Positions 50,031 through 59,255 of a DNA stretch of 64,000 nucleotides are shown here, in pieces. The stretch is from Flemingiibacterium sp045636265 (GTDB lineage: Bacteria; Bacillota; Clostridia; Oscillospirales; CAG-272): NCBI GenBank assembly GCA_045636265.1, contig JAZTXD010000078.1:86624-150623 (forward strand), read 5' to 3'. A model generated the notes under the pieces. It did not search any database and was not told the DNA's origin. It saw only the letters and a list, made by a program, of their open reading frames with translations. A program made the position numbers and the translations under genes. How positions within the stretch are numbered: position 1 is the stretch's first letter; the number at the start of each line of letters is the position of its first letter.

Positions 50031-51779
50031 TCACACAAACGAAAGATACTTTTGGCTGTATTCTGTATACTTTTCTCTGTAGAATTCACTGTCGCTTCTC
50101 AGGAGCTTCAGGGATTCGTGGAGATTCATATTCTGCGCCTTGGTATCAATAACACAACCTGCAATGTTTGAGCAGTGGTCGGCAACTCGCTCCAGATTTG
50201 TGATGAGATCGTTCCAAACAAATCCAACCTCAATGCTGCAATCGCCCACACGCAAACGGTCAATATGTCTTGTGCGCAGAAGCTCTTTCATCCTGTCAAT
50301 GACCTGCTCAAGCGGCTCAACCAGATTTGCGTGCTCGGTGCTGTTTTGAACAAAGGCATCGTACGACAGAGTTACAATCTCGGCTGTTGCTTCACACAGT
50401 GCATTCAGCTCCACCTTGGCATTCTCGGAGAATACAATTCCCTTTTCGCGCATTTCCTCTGCGGATTCAAGAATATTTTTCGCATGGTCGGATATACGCT
50501 CAAAGTCGCCTATAGCTTTGAGAAGCATGGAAGCCAGCGCACCTTCGCTCTCGTTAAGCTGTTTTGTGCTGAGCTTTACAAGGTAACTGCCGATCAAATC
50601 TTCAAGGTGGTCGGTTCGCTCTTCCGCATCACGAATTGCATCCGCTTTGGATTTGTCATACACACTAAGGCATTCTATACTGTTTCTCAGCGCATCCGTG
50701 GAAATCTTCGCCATATCAAAGGTGAGATTGTGCGCGCATTCGAGCGCAATCGCAGGGGTAACAAGAAGTCGTTCATCAAGCTCGGAAACCTTTTCAGTCT
50801 GCTCGCTATCGGGTATAAGCTTATATGCAAGCTTTTCAAGAAATCCCGACATTGGAAGAAGGAGCAGCGTACACACAATGTTGAACGCGGAGTGTGCTGT
50901 CGCGATACCTGCATAGTTCGCGGCGTCGTTAAGCAGCGCGGGGGCAAATGCCGCTCTTACAATCGCGAATGCACTAAGGCAGATAACTGTACCGATTACA
51001 TTAAAGGACAAATGTACAAGAGCTGCTCTTCTTGCATTTTTTGTTGTACCGACAGAGGAAAGGAGTGCGGTGATACAGGTACCGATGTTCTGTCCCATAA
51101 TAATCGGAATAGCGGCACCGTAGGAAACCGCGCCGGTTGCCGCAAGCGCCTGCAAAATACCGACGGATGCGGAACTCGACTGGATAATTGCAGTAAGAAC
51201 CGCACCTGCAAGAACACCCAAAATAGAATTCTTGAACATAATGAATATTTCCTGGAATGCGGGAATATCTTTAAGCCCCGAAACGGCATCGGTCATTGTT
51301 TCCATACCGAACATAAGTGTTGCAAATCCGAGAAGAACAATACCGATATCCTTCTTCTTTGTGCTCTTTGTAAACATTACAAGCACAATTCCGATAAGAG
51401 CAAGGATGGGGGTAAACGAGGACGGCTTCAAGAGCTTAAGGAACATATTGCTCTCGGAAATACCGCTGAGGCTCAATATCCAAGCGGTCACGGTTGTACC
51501 GATGTTTGCGCCCATGATAACGTGAATTGCCTGTTTTAAGGTCATAAGCTTCGAATTTACAAAGCCGACGACCATAACCGTTGTAGCAGATGAACTCTGA
51601 ATAATGGCGGTAACGCCAAGACCGGTTAAAAGGCCGGCAATTTTGCCGGTGGTCAGCTTGCCGATCATAATTTCAAGTTTACTGCCTGCGCTTCTTTCCA
51701 GCGCGTCACCCATAAGGTTCATTCCAAATAAGAATAAACAAAGTCCGCCTATGAGCGTTAACGCATCAAAAATATTCAT
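50031..51779 (-). CDS. Na/Pi cotransporter family protein with PhoU-like domain
   Basis: 582 residues. The N-terminal 330 residues hold two QSSSATT/QSSSAS repeat motifs (IIQSSSATTVMVVGFVN and IIQSSSASVGILQALA) within about nine membrane helices, the NptA/PNaS signature. The last 230 residues form a PhoU-like helical domain (DHLEDLIGSYLVKLS, RISDHAKNILE, NLERVADHCSNIAG). It takes up phosphate with sodium, and the PhoU part may report phosphate state. Four regularly spaced ATTTTAC repeats precede it. Confidence 0.93.
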   Translation of the reverse strand: MNIFDALTLIGGLCLFLFGMNLMGDALERSAGSKLEIMIGKLTTGKIAGLLTGLGVTAIIQSSSATTVMVVGFVNSKLMTLKQAIHVIMGANIGTTVTAWILSLSGISESNMFLKLLKPSSFTPILALIGIVLVMFTKSTKKKDIGIVLLGFATLMFGMETMTDAVSGLKDIPAFQEIFIMFKNSILGVLAGAVLTAIIQSSSASVGILQALAATGAVSYGAAIPIIMGQNIGTCITALLSSVGTTKNARRAALVHLSFNVIGTVICLSAFAIVRAAFAPALLNDAANYAGIATAHSAFNIVCTLLLLPMSGFLEKLAYKLIPDSEQTEKVSELDERLLVTPAIALECAHNLTFDMAKISTDALRNSIECLSVYDKSKADAIRDAEERTDHLEDLIGSYLVKLSTKQLNESEGALASMLLKAIGDFERISDHAKNILESAEEMREKGIVFSENAKVELNALCEATAEIVTLSYDAFVQNSTEHANLVEPLEQVIDRMKELLRTRHIDRLRVGDCSIEVGFVWNDLITNLERVADHCSNIAGCVIDTKAQNMNLHESLKLLRSDSEFYREKYTEYSQKYLSFV

Positions 51780-51858
51780 TCAATCAACCTCAAATCTTTA
51801 CAGTATGTTTTATGAAATGCATCTCTGCTGCATTTCAATATTATTTTACCGTAAAGAT

Positions 51859-51930
51859 GTAAAATCCATAACCGAATTGCTGTAAAATCACCATGAATCA
51901 GCGTAAAATCAATGTGCGCCGGTGTAAAAT
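51859..51930 (-). promoter_or_regulatory. Four phased ATTTTAC repeats before the Na/Pi gene
   Basis: On the minus strand ATTTTAC occurs at 51924-51930, 51903-51909, 51882-51888 and 51859-51865, spacing 21, 21 and 23 bp. The period of about two helical turns fits direct-repeat sites of OmpR/PhoB-type regulators. Lies 80-150 bp upstream of the transporter start. Confidence 0.55.
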
Positions 51931-51952
51931 TAATGTAAACTCGAAAAATAAA

Positions 51953-51985
51953 GGCAGTATAGCGTGGATGCTATACTGCCTCTCT
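51953..51985 (-). terminator. Terminator of the alcohol dehydrogenase gene
   Basis: Perfect 11-bp stem GGCAGTATAGC/GCTATACTGCC with 6-base loop; on the minus strand TTTATTTTT follows. Confidence 0.88.
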
Positions 51986-51987
51986 CT

Positions 51988-53109
51988 TTATTTGAACAGT
52001 CTTTCGTATATTTCTTTCATCTGTGTTTCGTTTATTACATACGGGCTGTTGGCGTAGTTTCCGGCGCCTTTGACGTTATTAACGTACAGCTCGATTTCCT
52101 CGTCATCAAGCTTCACGTCAACCGCCGACCACCCAGCTATGTTCGCCGCAACATTCTCCGGCGTGTCACCAAGTGCCGCACAGAACTCGGAAATGAGCTT
52201 CGCGCCATCCTCGGTCTGTGAGTTGAACTTATAATACTCCTGCATGAATGCGCCGCATGCGCGTCCGTGGGGCAGGCCCTTGTACATAGTGAGGGGGTAT
52301 CCGAGCGGATGGTTGAATCCTGTGCCCGTTGTGTTGATGGCGATGCCGCCTGCACACGACGCGGCGAGCAGATCCTCGCGGTACGGCTTCATCGCTTCAA
52401 GAACACCTTCACCGTCGGAAAGCTGTGCAAGCTTTGCGAGTATCGGGTAGCACTTCTTCGCACCGAGCGTAGCAAATGCTCTCGATATCTCGGTAGACTT
52501 CGGTGAGAGGTACGACTCCGCGCAGTGACAGAATGCGTCAAGTGCGGTGGAAACCGTGTACGCAAGTCCGAGGGACTCGGTATACTTCGGATCAAGGAAC
52601 GCATAGATCGGATAAGATGCCGGGCATTTAAACGACTTCTTTACGTTCTTGCCGTCGAGCGTCATTACCGCAAACGGATTTGCTTCGCTTCCCGTTCCCG
52701 CTGTGGTGGGGATTGCAATTATCGGAAGCGAGGGGTTAAGCTTCGCTGTAAAAAGGTCCATTTCCGAAATATCCGGATTAGTTGCAAACGCGGCTATTGC
52801 CTTTGCCGCATCAAGCGGAGATCCGCCGCCTATCGCGATAACAAACTCCGCACCGAACTCGGCGGCAGCCTTTCCGCCCTCATACGCGGTAGAGAGCAGC
52901 GGATTTTCGGTTACCTTATCAAATAGTGCGCCCTTGATTCCAAGGTACATCAGAACGTCGAACACGTCGCTGAGAGCTCCGCTCGCCTTAGCGGAATTTT
53001 TACCGGTTACGATGATGCACTTTTTACCGAGAGCAAATTTTCCGGCGTGCTGTCTTATAACGCCCTCTCCGGAGAAGATGGCGGTTGGCATAAAGAAATT
53101 AAAATTCAT
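51988..53109 (-). CDS. Iron-containing alcohol dehydrogenase
   Basis: About 373 residues from ATG 53109 (MNFNFFMPT, the family start); the frame reaches further to 53181 but that part has no homology pattern. GGGSPLDAAKAIA (NAD(P) site), TTAGTGSEANPFAV, and metal ligands in DAFCHCAESYLS and FNHPLGYPLTMYKGLPHGRACG. Oxidises or reduces an alcohol/aldehyde; butanol-dehydrogenase-like proteins are closest in pattern. Single gene, 93 bp after the phosphatase fusion gene. Confidence 0.93.
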   Translation of the reverse strand: MNFNFFMPTAIFSGEGVIRQHAGKFALGKKCIIVTGKNSAKASGALSDVFDVLMYLGIKGALFDKVTENPLLSTAYEGGKAAAEFGAEFVIAIGGGSPLDAAKAIAAFATNPDISEMDLFTAKLNPSLPIIAIPTTAGTGSEANPFAVMTLDGKNVKKSFKCPASYPIYAFLDPKYTESLGLAYTVSTALDAFCHCAESYLSPKSTEISRAFATLGAKKCYPILAKLAQLSDGEGVLEAMKPYREDLLAASCAGGIAINTTGTGFNHPLGYPLTMYKGLPHGRACGAFMQEYYKFNSQTEDGAKLISEFCAALGDTPENVAANIAGWSAVDVKLDDEEIELYVNNVKGAGNYANSPYVINETQMKEIYERLFK

Positions 53110-53202
53110 ATTCTGACCATAGTCCTCGCCGCGATACTTATCATCGCATACGAAGTTCTTCCTTTCTGCGATGCTCTGCATCGCTATGGTTTCATTGTTT
53201 TT

Positions 53203-54435
53203 CTAACGCAGCTCCGGTGTTTCTATGCGAACATATTTCCCGTTTTTCAAATCACATACATACGCACCCCAAATGACATTAAAGCGACGAAATTCGGTAT
53301 TTTCGTTTTGCTCATACGACCACACCTCGCCTGTAAAACCGTGCCCGTAGAATGCGTAAGGCATGTCAAAAGTCATACGCACAACCTCATGTCCTACACG
53401 GCATTGAACGCCGTCTATAGTAAGCAGCGTGTTGCGCTCGCAAACCTTGGCATCCGGAGCCATTTTCTCGATTTCGCCCGCCATATCGTTGTTTCCCGGA
53501 ACGATGATAAGCTGTGCACCTGAGTCCCTCATAATATCAATCAAGACCTTGATCTTTGTCAGATATTCATACTGTGTGCTGGGTATACGCCCTACCTTCA
53601 CCTCATCCGCCATGTCGCCCGTATGAAGAATAATATCAGGCTTCACGCGCTCGATAAGAGCTTTATAGTAGGGGTAGCAATCCGAATGCGTATCGCCGAT
53701 GTGCAAAAGCTTTCGCTCAAATCCCGACAGATCGGGGAGCTCTATTTCCTTATCGTAGGGTTTGGCGAAAAATTCGGTGTCATGGGTTTCACGATGGACA
53801 AAATTATGCGTTGTAATCTCATAGGGCATATGTGATGTATCATATTTGAATGGTCTGAAGCCAGGATTGTCGGGATCAACTGCGGAAAGCGAGCAGTTAT
53901 ATACCGTCGAACGACGCTGTGCAGGAATATCCAACATATAGACAAGCATTCCAGCAGATGCTCCGTGACCGACAAACAAAATATCCTCATCCTTATACAT
54001 TTCGCACGCACGCGCATATCCTGACATCACGCGGTCTCTGAGCATTTCTTGAGTCTCAGCATCTTGTGTCCACCAAGGATATTCCAACTCTGACGTTGGA
54101 TCAATGCGCTTGAATTTTGAACGTATTTCCTCTATAGTACAGCCACGGTAACGATCAAGCTGGCCCTGAATTCTGCAAACTTCGCGCATCGGTGCGTAAG
54201 GGACAATGAGCGTATCGGTGATCTCAGCAATGATCTCAGCCGTCTCGAGTGTACGCAGATAAGGTGAAGAAAGTATTTTTCCATGAAAATTCAAGTTTTT
54301 CAGACGTTCGCCCAGCAATCGCGCTTGCTCGCGTCCAAGTTCAGAGATCGGCGGCTCGCCAACCGTGAACATAGCATCGCCTTCGAGAAATTCACAGCTT
54401 GCCACCTGCGCATGACGTGTAATATATCTAATCAT
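53203..54435 (-). CDS. Histidine phosphatase fused to metallophosphoesterase
   Basis: 410 residues in two phosphatase domains. Residues 1-200: histidine phosphatase with TRHAQ (RH instead of the usual RHG), LSSPYLRTLETAEI and FVGHGAS. Residues 235-410: calcineurin-like phosphoesterase with GDTHSD, HTGDMADE, VPGNNDM and a final GHGFTGE. This fusion is unusual. Overlaps the PHP-domain gene by 4 bases, so the two act together, probably in dephosphorylation of a small molecule; substrate unknown. Confidence 0.88.
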   Translation of the reverse strand: MIRYITRHAQVASCEFLEGDAMFTVGEPPISELGREQARLLGERLKNLNFHGKILSSPYLRTLETAEIIAEITDTLIVPYAPMREVCRIQGQLDRYRGCTIEEIRSKFKRIDPTSELEYPWWTQDAETQEMLRDRVMSGYARACEMYKDEDILFVGHGASAGMLVYMLDIPAQRRSTVYNCSLSAVDPDNPGFRPFKYDTSHMPYEITTHNFVHRETHDTEFFAKPYDKEIELPDLSGFERKLLHIGDTHSDCYPYYKALIERVKPDIILHTGDMADEVKVGRIPSTQYEYLTKIKVLIDIMRDSGAQLIIVPGNNDMAGEIEKMAPDAKVCERNTLLTIDGVQCRVGHEVVRMTFDMPYAFYGHGFTGEVWSYEQNENTEFRRFNVIWGAYVCDLKNGKYVRIETPELR

Positions 54436-56006
54436 TTTGCACCTCCATAGATTCTGGCAGTTGGAACCTCTCCCGCGAAAATATCGGTATTTACCATATA
54501 AATGGGGTTAGTCAACAGAATACAGCGCCCTTCCTCATTGTACATTTCCACACGAACGAATGTTACAGCGCGTCTTGGTATAAGAGTCCATGAAAGATCA
54601 AAGTGCTCGCTATCGGCAACGGTCTCGGAGAACAACTCCCCGTCAAGGATGACACGAGCGCGCCATCCTTCACCAACATTATCTGCTGTAAAGCAGAAAG
54701 TGCGCGGTTGCTTAGCTGTTTTTTCTGTGTGGACGAGTACTGCTCCCATCGGACAGCCATCAGCGGTAAAATCCACCGCCCCCTTGAGATATATGGGATC
54801 ACCGGTATAAGCACGCCCCGCACGAAGTGAGTCTTCAAATTCAGACTCCGGCACGGGAAATGGAAGATCAGCATCTGCCGCGATCCATGCAGCAAAATTA
54901 TTGCCTGAAAAAGCCCCCTGATGAGAGAAGTGGCTGTCGTTGTCACCGTCTGCGGTAATAAAGATACCCGAGAGGCTGAGCAAATCCCAAAGCCTGAGAT
55001 GTTCGTCGAGCGTGAATCCGTGCCGTCCCATAGGGAAGCCAACCTCTATTACATCAGCTCCCCAGACGTGGGATGCAGCAAGCTCTGCCGCCATTTCGGC
55101 AACCAAGCGAGAACGTTCATTGTCGGTCAACGTCATACGTTTGTAACGGTCGAACGGGTGATTATATGAGAATACGCCGTTATACGCTTTTACGTGACGT
55201 ACTGCCTCGGCAGCGGATATCTTCCAGCCATGTTTCTCGTAATCAAGAATGGGGACAGAGGTAGAAAAGCAGTTCTTATGCTGTCCCGCACCGGAAATTT
55301 CATATGTAACAAACGGTTTTATGCCATACCGTGCCCCCACCTGCTCTGCAACCTCGCGTTGACGGCGAAGTATCTCAGCATAGCCGAATTCCGAGTGAAT
55401 TTCCAAGCGTGAAAGACGAATAGTACCTCCGCTCACATACAGCGTCACCCCTGCCAAAGCATTATCAAGTCCGCCAAGCTCCTCTGGAATATCGTCGGAT
55501 ACATGCAGGGTGTGAACCTCAACGGACGGATCAAGTGAGTAGACGAAATGTGCAGGCGTATGATCCGGAGGACGCTGGGACAACATAATATCAAGACGAA
55601 CCTGAGCGTTTCCGGATATACCGACAGCAAGTGTCACTCCTGATGTAAGCGGTCTGGTCTGACGCTTACCCGAAGCAATCAACTCCACTCCCGCCTCTTT
55701 ATCAGCGGACAGCTCCAGCTCGTCGCCGACAAAACGCATATTGATATCGCCGACTGGCGACAGCTTTACACTCTGACCGTCAAAATCGGAATATTCGGTT
55801 TCGTGGCGAGTGAAATCGAATGCATCAAGCTCATACTCCCGGCGCCCCATGCGTGTATCGTGTTCGGTAAAATGTATATAGCGCATTCCAAGCGCTGCAG
55901 CATTTTCCATATGCGATGCCATAGACGCGCCCATCTGACTGCAGCAATGCAGATGCATCGCTTGAGCATAATAGGCATATTTTTTCATTTCTTCATTATT
56001 TTCCAT
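54432..56006 (-). CDS. PHP-domain metallohydrolase (CehA/McbA-like)
   Basis: About 524 residues. PHP ligands: HLHCCSQMGAS near the N terminus, HFTEHDTRMG, then YNHPFDRY and DGDNDSHF further on, matching CehA/McbA-like hydrolases. The middle and the C terminus are beta-rich. ATG 56006 is the likely start; the frame is open to 56039. Directly coupled to the phosphatase fusion gene downstream. Substrate not known. Confidence 0.85.
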   Translation of the reverse strand: MENNEEMKKYAYYAQAMHLHCCSQMGASMASHMENAAALGMRYIHFTEHDTRMGRREYELDAFDFTRHETEYSDFDGQSVKLSPVGDINMRFVGDELELSADKEAGVELIASGKRQTRPLTSGVTLAVGISGNAQVRLDIMLSQRPPDHTPAHFVYSLDPSVEVHTLHVSDDIPEELGGLDNALAGVTLYVSGGTIRLSRLEIHSEFGYAEILRRQREVAEQVGARYGIKPFVTYEISGAGQHKNCFSTSVPILDYEKHGWKISAAEAVRHVKAYNGVFSYNHPFDRYKRMTLTDNERSRLVAEMAAELAASHVWGADVIEVGFPMGRHGFTLDEHLRLWDLLSLSGIFITADGDNDSHFSHQGAFSGNNFAAWIAADADLPFPVPESEFEDSLRAGRAYTGDPIYLKGAVDFTADGCPMGAVLVHTEKTAKQPRTFCFTADNVGEGWRARVILDGELFSETVADSEHFDLSWTLIPRRAVTFVRVEMYNEEGRCILLTNPIYMVNTDIFAGEVPTARIYGGAK

Positions 56007-56072
56007 TTCTGATTTACGCCTTTCCGCAAAAGTCTGCATGAAAATTTGTTTTTAAGCTTTTTCTAAAAATCA

Positions 56073-56100
56073 AATGCGGTACCGTGACCGGCACCGCATT
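56073..56100 (-). terminator. Terminator of the solute-binding lipoprotein gene
   Basis: Stem AATGCGGT/ACCGCATT plus two more pairs across a mismatch, followed on the minus strand by TTTGATTTTT. Confidence 0.82.
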
Positions 56101-56108
56101 ATTTATTA

Positions 56109-57803
56109 TTACTTAGATGCAAGCCAGTCCTTATAGAACTTTCCGGCAGTCATCGGAGGCTCTTCATCTTCACTCGGTGCCTCAGGGTCCTGCTCGATCC
56201 AGTTGTCCGCAAGTCCACCCTTTCTGCTCTTGAAGAGATAGTCGTCAACTACTAAATCAATTTCAGCAACAGTTGCACACTCTGCAAGTGCAGCATAGAA
56301 CTCATCTCTATGAGCGAGAGTCTTATCGTACTGTTCCGCATCAAGTTCAGCGCCGCTGATATCGAACTGGAAGAAGGGAGAGAGTACAAGCTCAACATTA
56401 TGCTGTTCGTATGTATCCCAGTATGTCTTCGGTTCGCCATTCTGAGGATATGTGATAAAACAGTTACCGGTGTACTCAAGCTTAACATTATAGTCATCTG
56501 TAAGCTTGGTTACGCCGCCCTTATCGTTCATCTTATAGTGAACGCCCTCGATACCGTGGCCGAAAATATCTCTGAACTCGGCGTTAGTATTGAGATATGT
56601 AACAATTTCCATAGAACGCTGAAGATTCTTAGTGTAGATACTTACAGCGAACATACCGTTGTAAAGGTTGTCAGTGGTGCCCTGCGGAACCTGAAGAGTA
56701 ACTATGTGGTAATTCTCCTCATATGCCGCAATATCCTCTGCCTTGCCCTTCATTATACCTACACCGAACTTATCTTCAGCGGTAAATGTTTCGCTGCCGA
56801 TACAGTCATAGTAGGAGAGCAGGTGCTGTGCTTTCATATGCTTGAGCCAAAGCTTGTTGTTAAGAAGCTTATCGGGAGCAAAATCAGTACCGTATGTAGC
56901 ATCGGGAGCGAGCATGCTTCCGAATACTGTGGTCTGTCCGTCGGGAGAATAGTACTGAATGTTAAGAGGGGTAATATCGCCAACGAAAGGCTGATAATCC
57001 GGCTCGGATCTCTTAACGTCAAGAATGAACTGATATGCAGTATCAAGACTTGTTATGTCGTCGATATCCCAGTAGTACTTTGCAAGAAGCTCCTTGTTAA
57101 CGAGCATGTATGTATAATCGCCGACAGGCTGCTGGTTAACGATAGCAACGGTCTTACCGTTCATCTTACCTGCAGAAAGGAGAGTTGCGTGTACATAAGA
57201 TCTGATAAGCTTGGACTCGCCGTTGAGTTCGTCGTCGAGAGAGGAGAGAACCTTCTTCTCGTTAAGTGCTTCAAGCATATCATAGTCGGTGATAAGGAAT
57301 ATGTCAAGCTGGTCATCCTCAACCTCGGGATAGAGGGTAGCGGGAAGTCCGTACTCGTCGAGTATGGTTTCCTCTGCGGTATCGGACTCAACAGCTTCGG
57401 TGGTTTCGGGTGCGAGAGTTTCTCCGCGCGCCTTAGCTTCCTTTTCAGCCTGCTTTCTTGCAGCCTCTTCTTCCTTTGCCTTGTCTATTCCCGCCTGAAT
57501 ACCGTCCATGTATTCAGTGAGCTTCTTCTCATATTCGTCTTCTTCGAGCAAAATAAGATCAATCGCAGTGTTGAACTTTGCCTCTGTGATCTTACTCATT
57601 GCAGCCTCTACCTCGGCAATAGCCTCATCGGTAGTACCCTCGCCCTTGATGCCCCAAAGCGAAACTGTCATAGGACGTGCGGAAGTGCCGCCCTCAATTG
57701 TGAGTGTTCCCTCGGGTTCCTCGTCCTTACCGCAAGCGCTGGTGACAACTGCTGTTACCAACATAAGCATGCAAAGCGCCATGCTTATAAATCTCTTTTT
57801 CAT
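56109..57803 (-). CDS. Extracellular solute-binding lipoprotein
   Basis: 564 residues. Lipoprotein signal: basic MKKR, hydrophobic stretch and lipobox VTSAC at about 20-24. The rest is a family-1-like solute-binding protein with a charged low-complexity insertion (about 105-155, rich in Lys/Glu then Glu/Thr). No permease or ATPase gene lies next to it, so it is an orphan whose transporter must be elsewhere. Own promoter and terminator. Ligand, probably a carbohydrate or peptide, unknown. Confidence 0.88.
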   Translation of the reverse strand: MKKRFISMALCMLMLVTAVVTSACGKDEEPEGTLTIEGGTSARPMTVSLWGIKGEGTTDEAIAEVEAAMSKITEAKFNTAIDLILLEEDEYEKKLTEYMDGIQAGIDKAKEEEAARKQAEKEAKARGETLAPETTEAVESDTAEETILDEYGLPATLYPEVEDDQLDIFLITDYDMLEALNEKKVLSSLDDELNGESKLIRSYVHATLLSAGKMNGKTVAIVNQQPVGDYTYMLVNKELLAKYYWDIDDITSLDTAYQFILDVKRSEPDYQPFVGDITPLNIQYYSPDGQTTVFGSMLAPDATYGTDFAPDKLLNNKLWLKHMKAQHLLSYYDCIGSETFTAEDKFGVGIMKGKAEDIAAYEENYHIVTLQVPQGTTDNLYNGMFAVSIYTKNLQRSMEIVTYLNTNAEFRDIFGHGIEGVHYKMNDKGGVTKLTDDYNVKLEYTGNCFITYPQNGEPKTYWDTYEQHNVELVLSPFFQFDISGAELDAEQYDKTLAHRDEFYAALAECATVAEIDLVVDDYLFKSRKGGLADNWIEQDPEAPSEDEEPPMTAGKFYKDWLASK

Positions 57804-57842
57804 GTTATCCTCCTGGTATTTACAGAAAATAATGCTTATAAT

Positions 57843-57871
57843 ATTCTACACCATTTTTGCCGATATGTCAA
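57843..57871 (-). promoter_or_regulatory. Promoter of the solute-binding lipoprotein gene
   Basis: Minus strand TTGACA (57866-57871), 17-bp spacer, TAGAAT (57843-57848), 40 bp before the start. Confidence 0.8.
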
Positions 57872-58052
57872 GTCACATTTTTTGCACCTGATTTTTTCGT
57901 CATTTCTGCTTCTATATTTATTCACGGTTTAGATACACGTGTTTGTGCACTTGCGATAATTTATCGAGCGCACTTTTTGACATCTTCACCATGCTTTTAT
58001 CAACCATGCACAATCCGAAGATGTATTTTTGTGATATGTGCCGAAAAATATA

Positions 58053-59213
58053 TTAGTCCAAATAATCTTTAAGACGCTTGCTGCGGCTGGGATGACGAAG
58101 CTTTCTGAGCGCCTTTGCCTCAATCTGTCGGATACGCTCACGGGTGATGTTGAACTCCTTGCCAACCTCCTCGAGAGTGCGTGTTCTGCCGTCTATAAGA
58201 CCGAAGCGAAGCTTGAGAACATGCTCTTCTCTGGGAGTAAGTGTGTGCAGCACCTCGTTAAGCTGTTCACGGAGCAGTGCGTACGACGCCGCCTCTGCGG
58301 GAGCCGGGGAGTCGTCGTCGGGGATAAAGTCACCGAGGTGGCTGTCCTCTTCCTCACCGATAGGCGTTTCAAGCGAAACGGGATCCTGCGCGATCTTCAT
58401 GATCTCGCGAACCTTTTCGGCACTCGTTCCCATCTTTTCCGCGATCTCCTCTGCTGAAGCCTCTCGGCCGTTTTCCTGAAGGAGCTGACGTGAGTAGCGG
58501 GACACCTTGTGAATGGTTTCCACCATGTGAACGGGAATACGGATAGTACGTGCCTGGTCTGCTATTGCACGGGTGATAGCCTGACGTATCCACCATGTTG
58601 CATAGGTTGAGAACTTATATCCCTTGCGGTAGTCAAACTTTTCAACCGCCTTCATAAGGCCGAGGTTACCCTCCTGAATAAGGTCGAGGAAGAACATGCC
58701 CTTGCCCACATAGCGTTTAGCTATAGAAACAACCAGTCGCAGATTCGCCTTCACAAGCTCCTGCTTTGCGCCCTCATCGCCATCTGCCATTTTCTCGGCG
58801 AGAACAAGCTCTCTGTCGTTGTCGAGAAGCGGAACCTGACCGATTTCCTTAAGATACATACGCACAGGGTCGTCAATCGCAAGACCTTCCTGCATGAGCA
58901 TCTTTTCCATATCCTCAGCCGACTCATACTGTTCGACCTCGGTTTCGATATCAGCGAAATCCGGGCTGTCGAGATAATTTACCTCAATGCCGTTATTTTC
59001 GAGATCCTCATAGAGCTTATCGATCTGATCGATATCGTAGTCAACGTCACCGAGAGCTTCGACGATTTCACTCGAAGTGAGCGAGCCCTTGGATTTGCCG
59101 CGCGCTATAAGCTCGCCGACATTTATCTTCTTTTCGCCTTCCTCGATATTTTCGCCGTCCTCAGCCTTTTCAATTTCCTCTTCGGCCTCGTAGTTTTTGG
59201 TATCATCCATCAT
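58053..59213 (-). CDS. rpoD: Primary sigma factor RpoD/SigA
   Basis: About 386 residues. Acidic N terminus (region 1.1), region 1.2-2 (DPVRMYLKEIGQVPLL, LRLVVSIAKRYVGKGMFFLD, YKFSTYATWWIRQAITRAIA), region 3, and region 4 (LTPREEHVLKLRFGLIDG, RTRTLEEVGKEFNITRERIR). Directs RNA polymerase to housekeeping promoters. Start ATG 59213 with GGAAGG upstream is preferred over the extension to 59252. Follows dnaG closely, the classical macromolecular synthesis order. Confidence 0.97.
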   Translation of the reverse strand: MMDDTKNYEAEEEIEKAEDGENIEEGEKKINVGELIARGKSKGSLTSSEIVEALGDVDYDIDQIDKLYEDLENNGIEVNYLDSPDFADIETEVEQYESAEDMEKMLMQEGLAIDDPVRMYLKEIGQVPLLDNDRELVLAEKMADGDEGAKQELVKANLRLVVSIAKRYVGKGMFFLDLIQEGNLGLMKAVEKFDYRKGYKFSTYATWWIRQAITRAIADQARTIRIPVHMVETIHKVSRYSRQLLQENGREASAEEIAEKMGTSAEKVREIMKIAQDPVSLETPIGEEEDSHLGDFIPDDDSPAPAEAASYALLREQLNEVLHTLTPREEHVLKLRFGLIDGRTRTLEEVGKEFNITRERIRQIEAKALRKLRHPSRSKRLKDYLD

Positions 59214-59255
59214 ACAAATATTTACCTTCCTTTGCTTTTTATGCGGCTGCAATTA

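Noticed and set aside
50175..51539. 454-codon frame on the plus strand
   Set aside because: Antisense to the Na/Pi cotransporter, with a Cys/Arg-rich composition typical of a shadow frame.
56310..57932. 540-codon frame on the plus strand
   Set aside because: Antisense to the solute-binding lipoprotein, which has a signal peptide, promoter and terminator.
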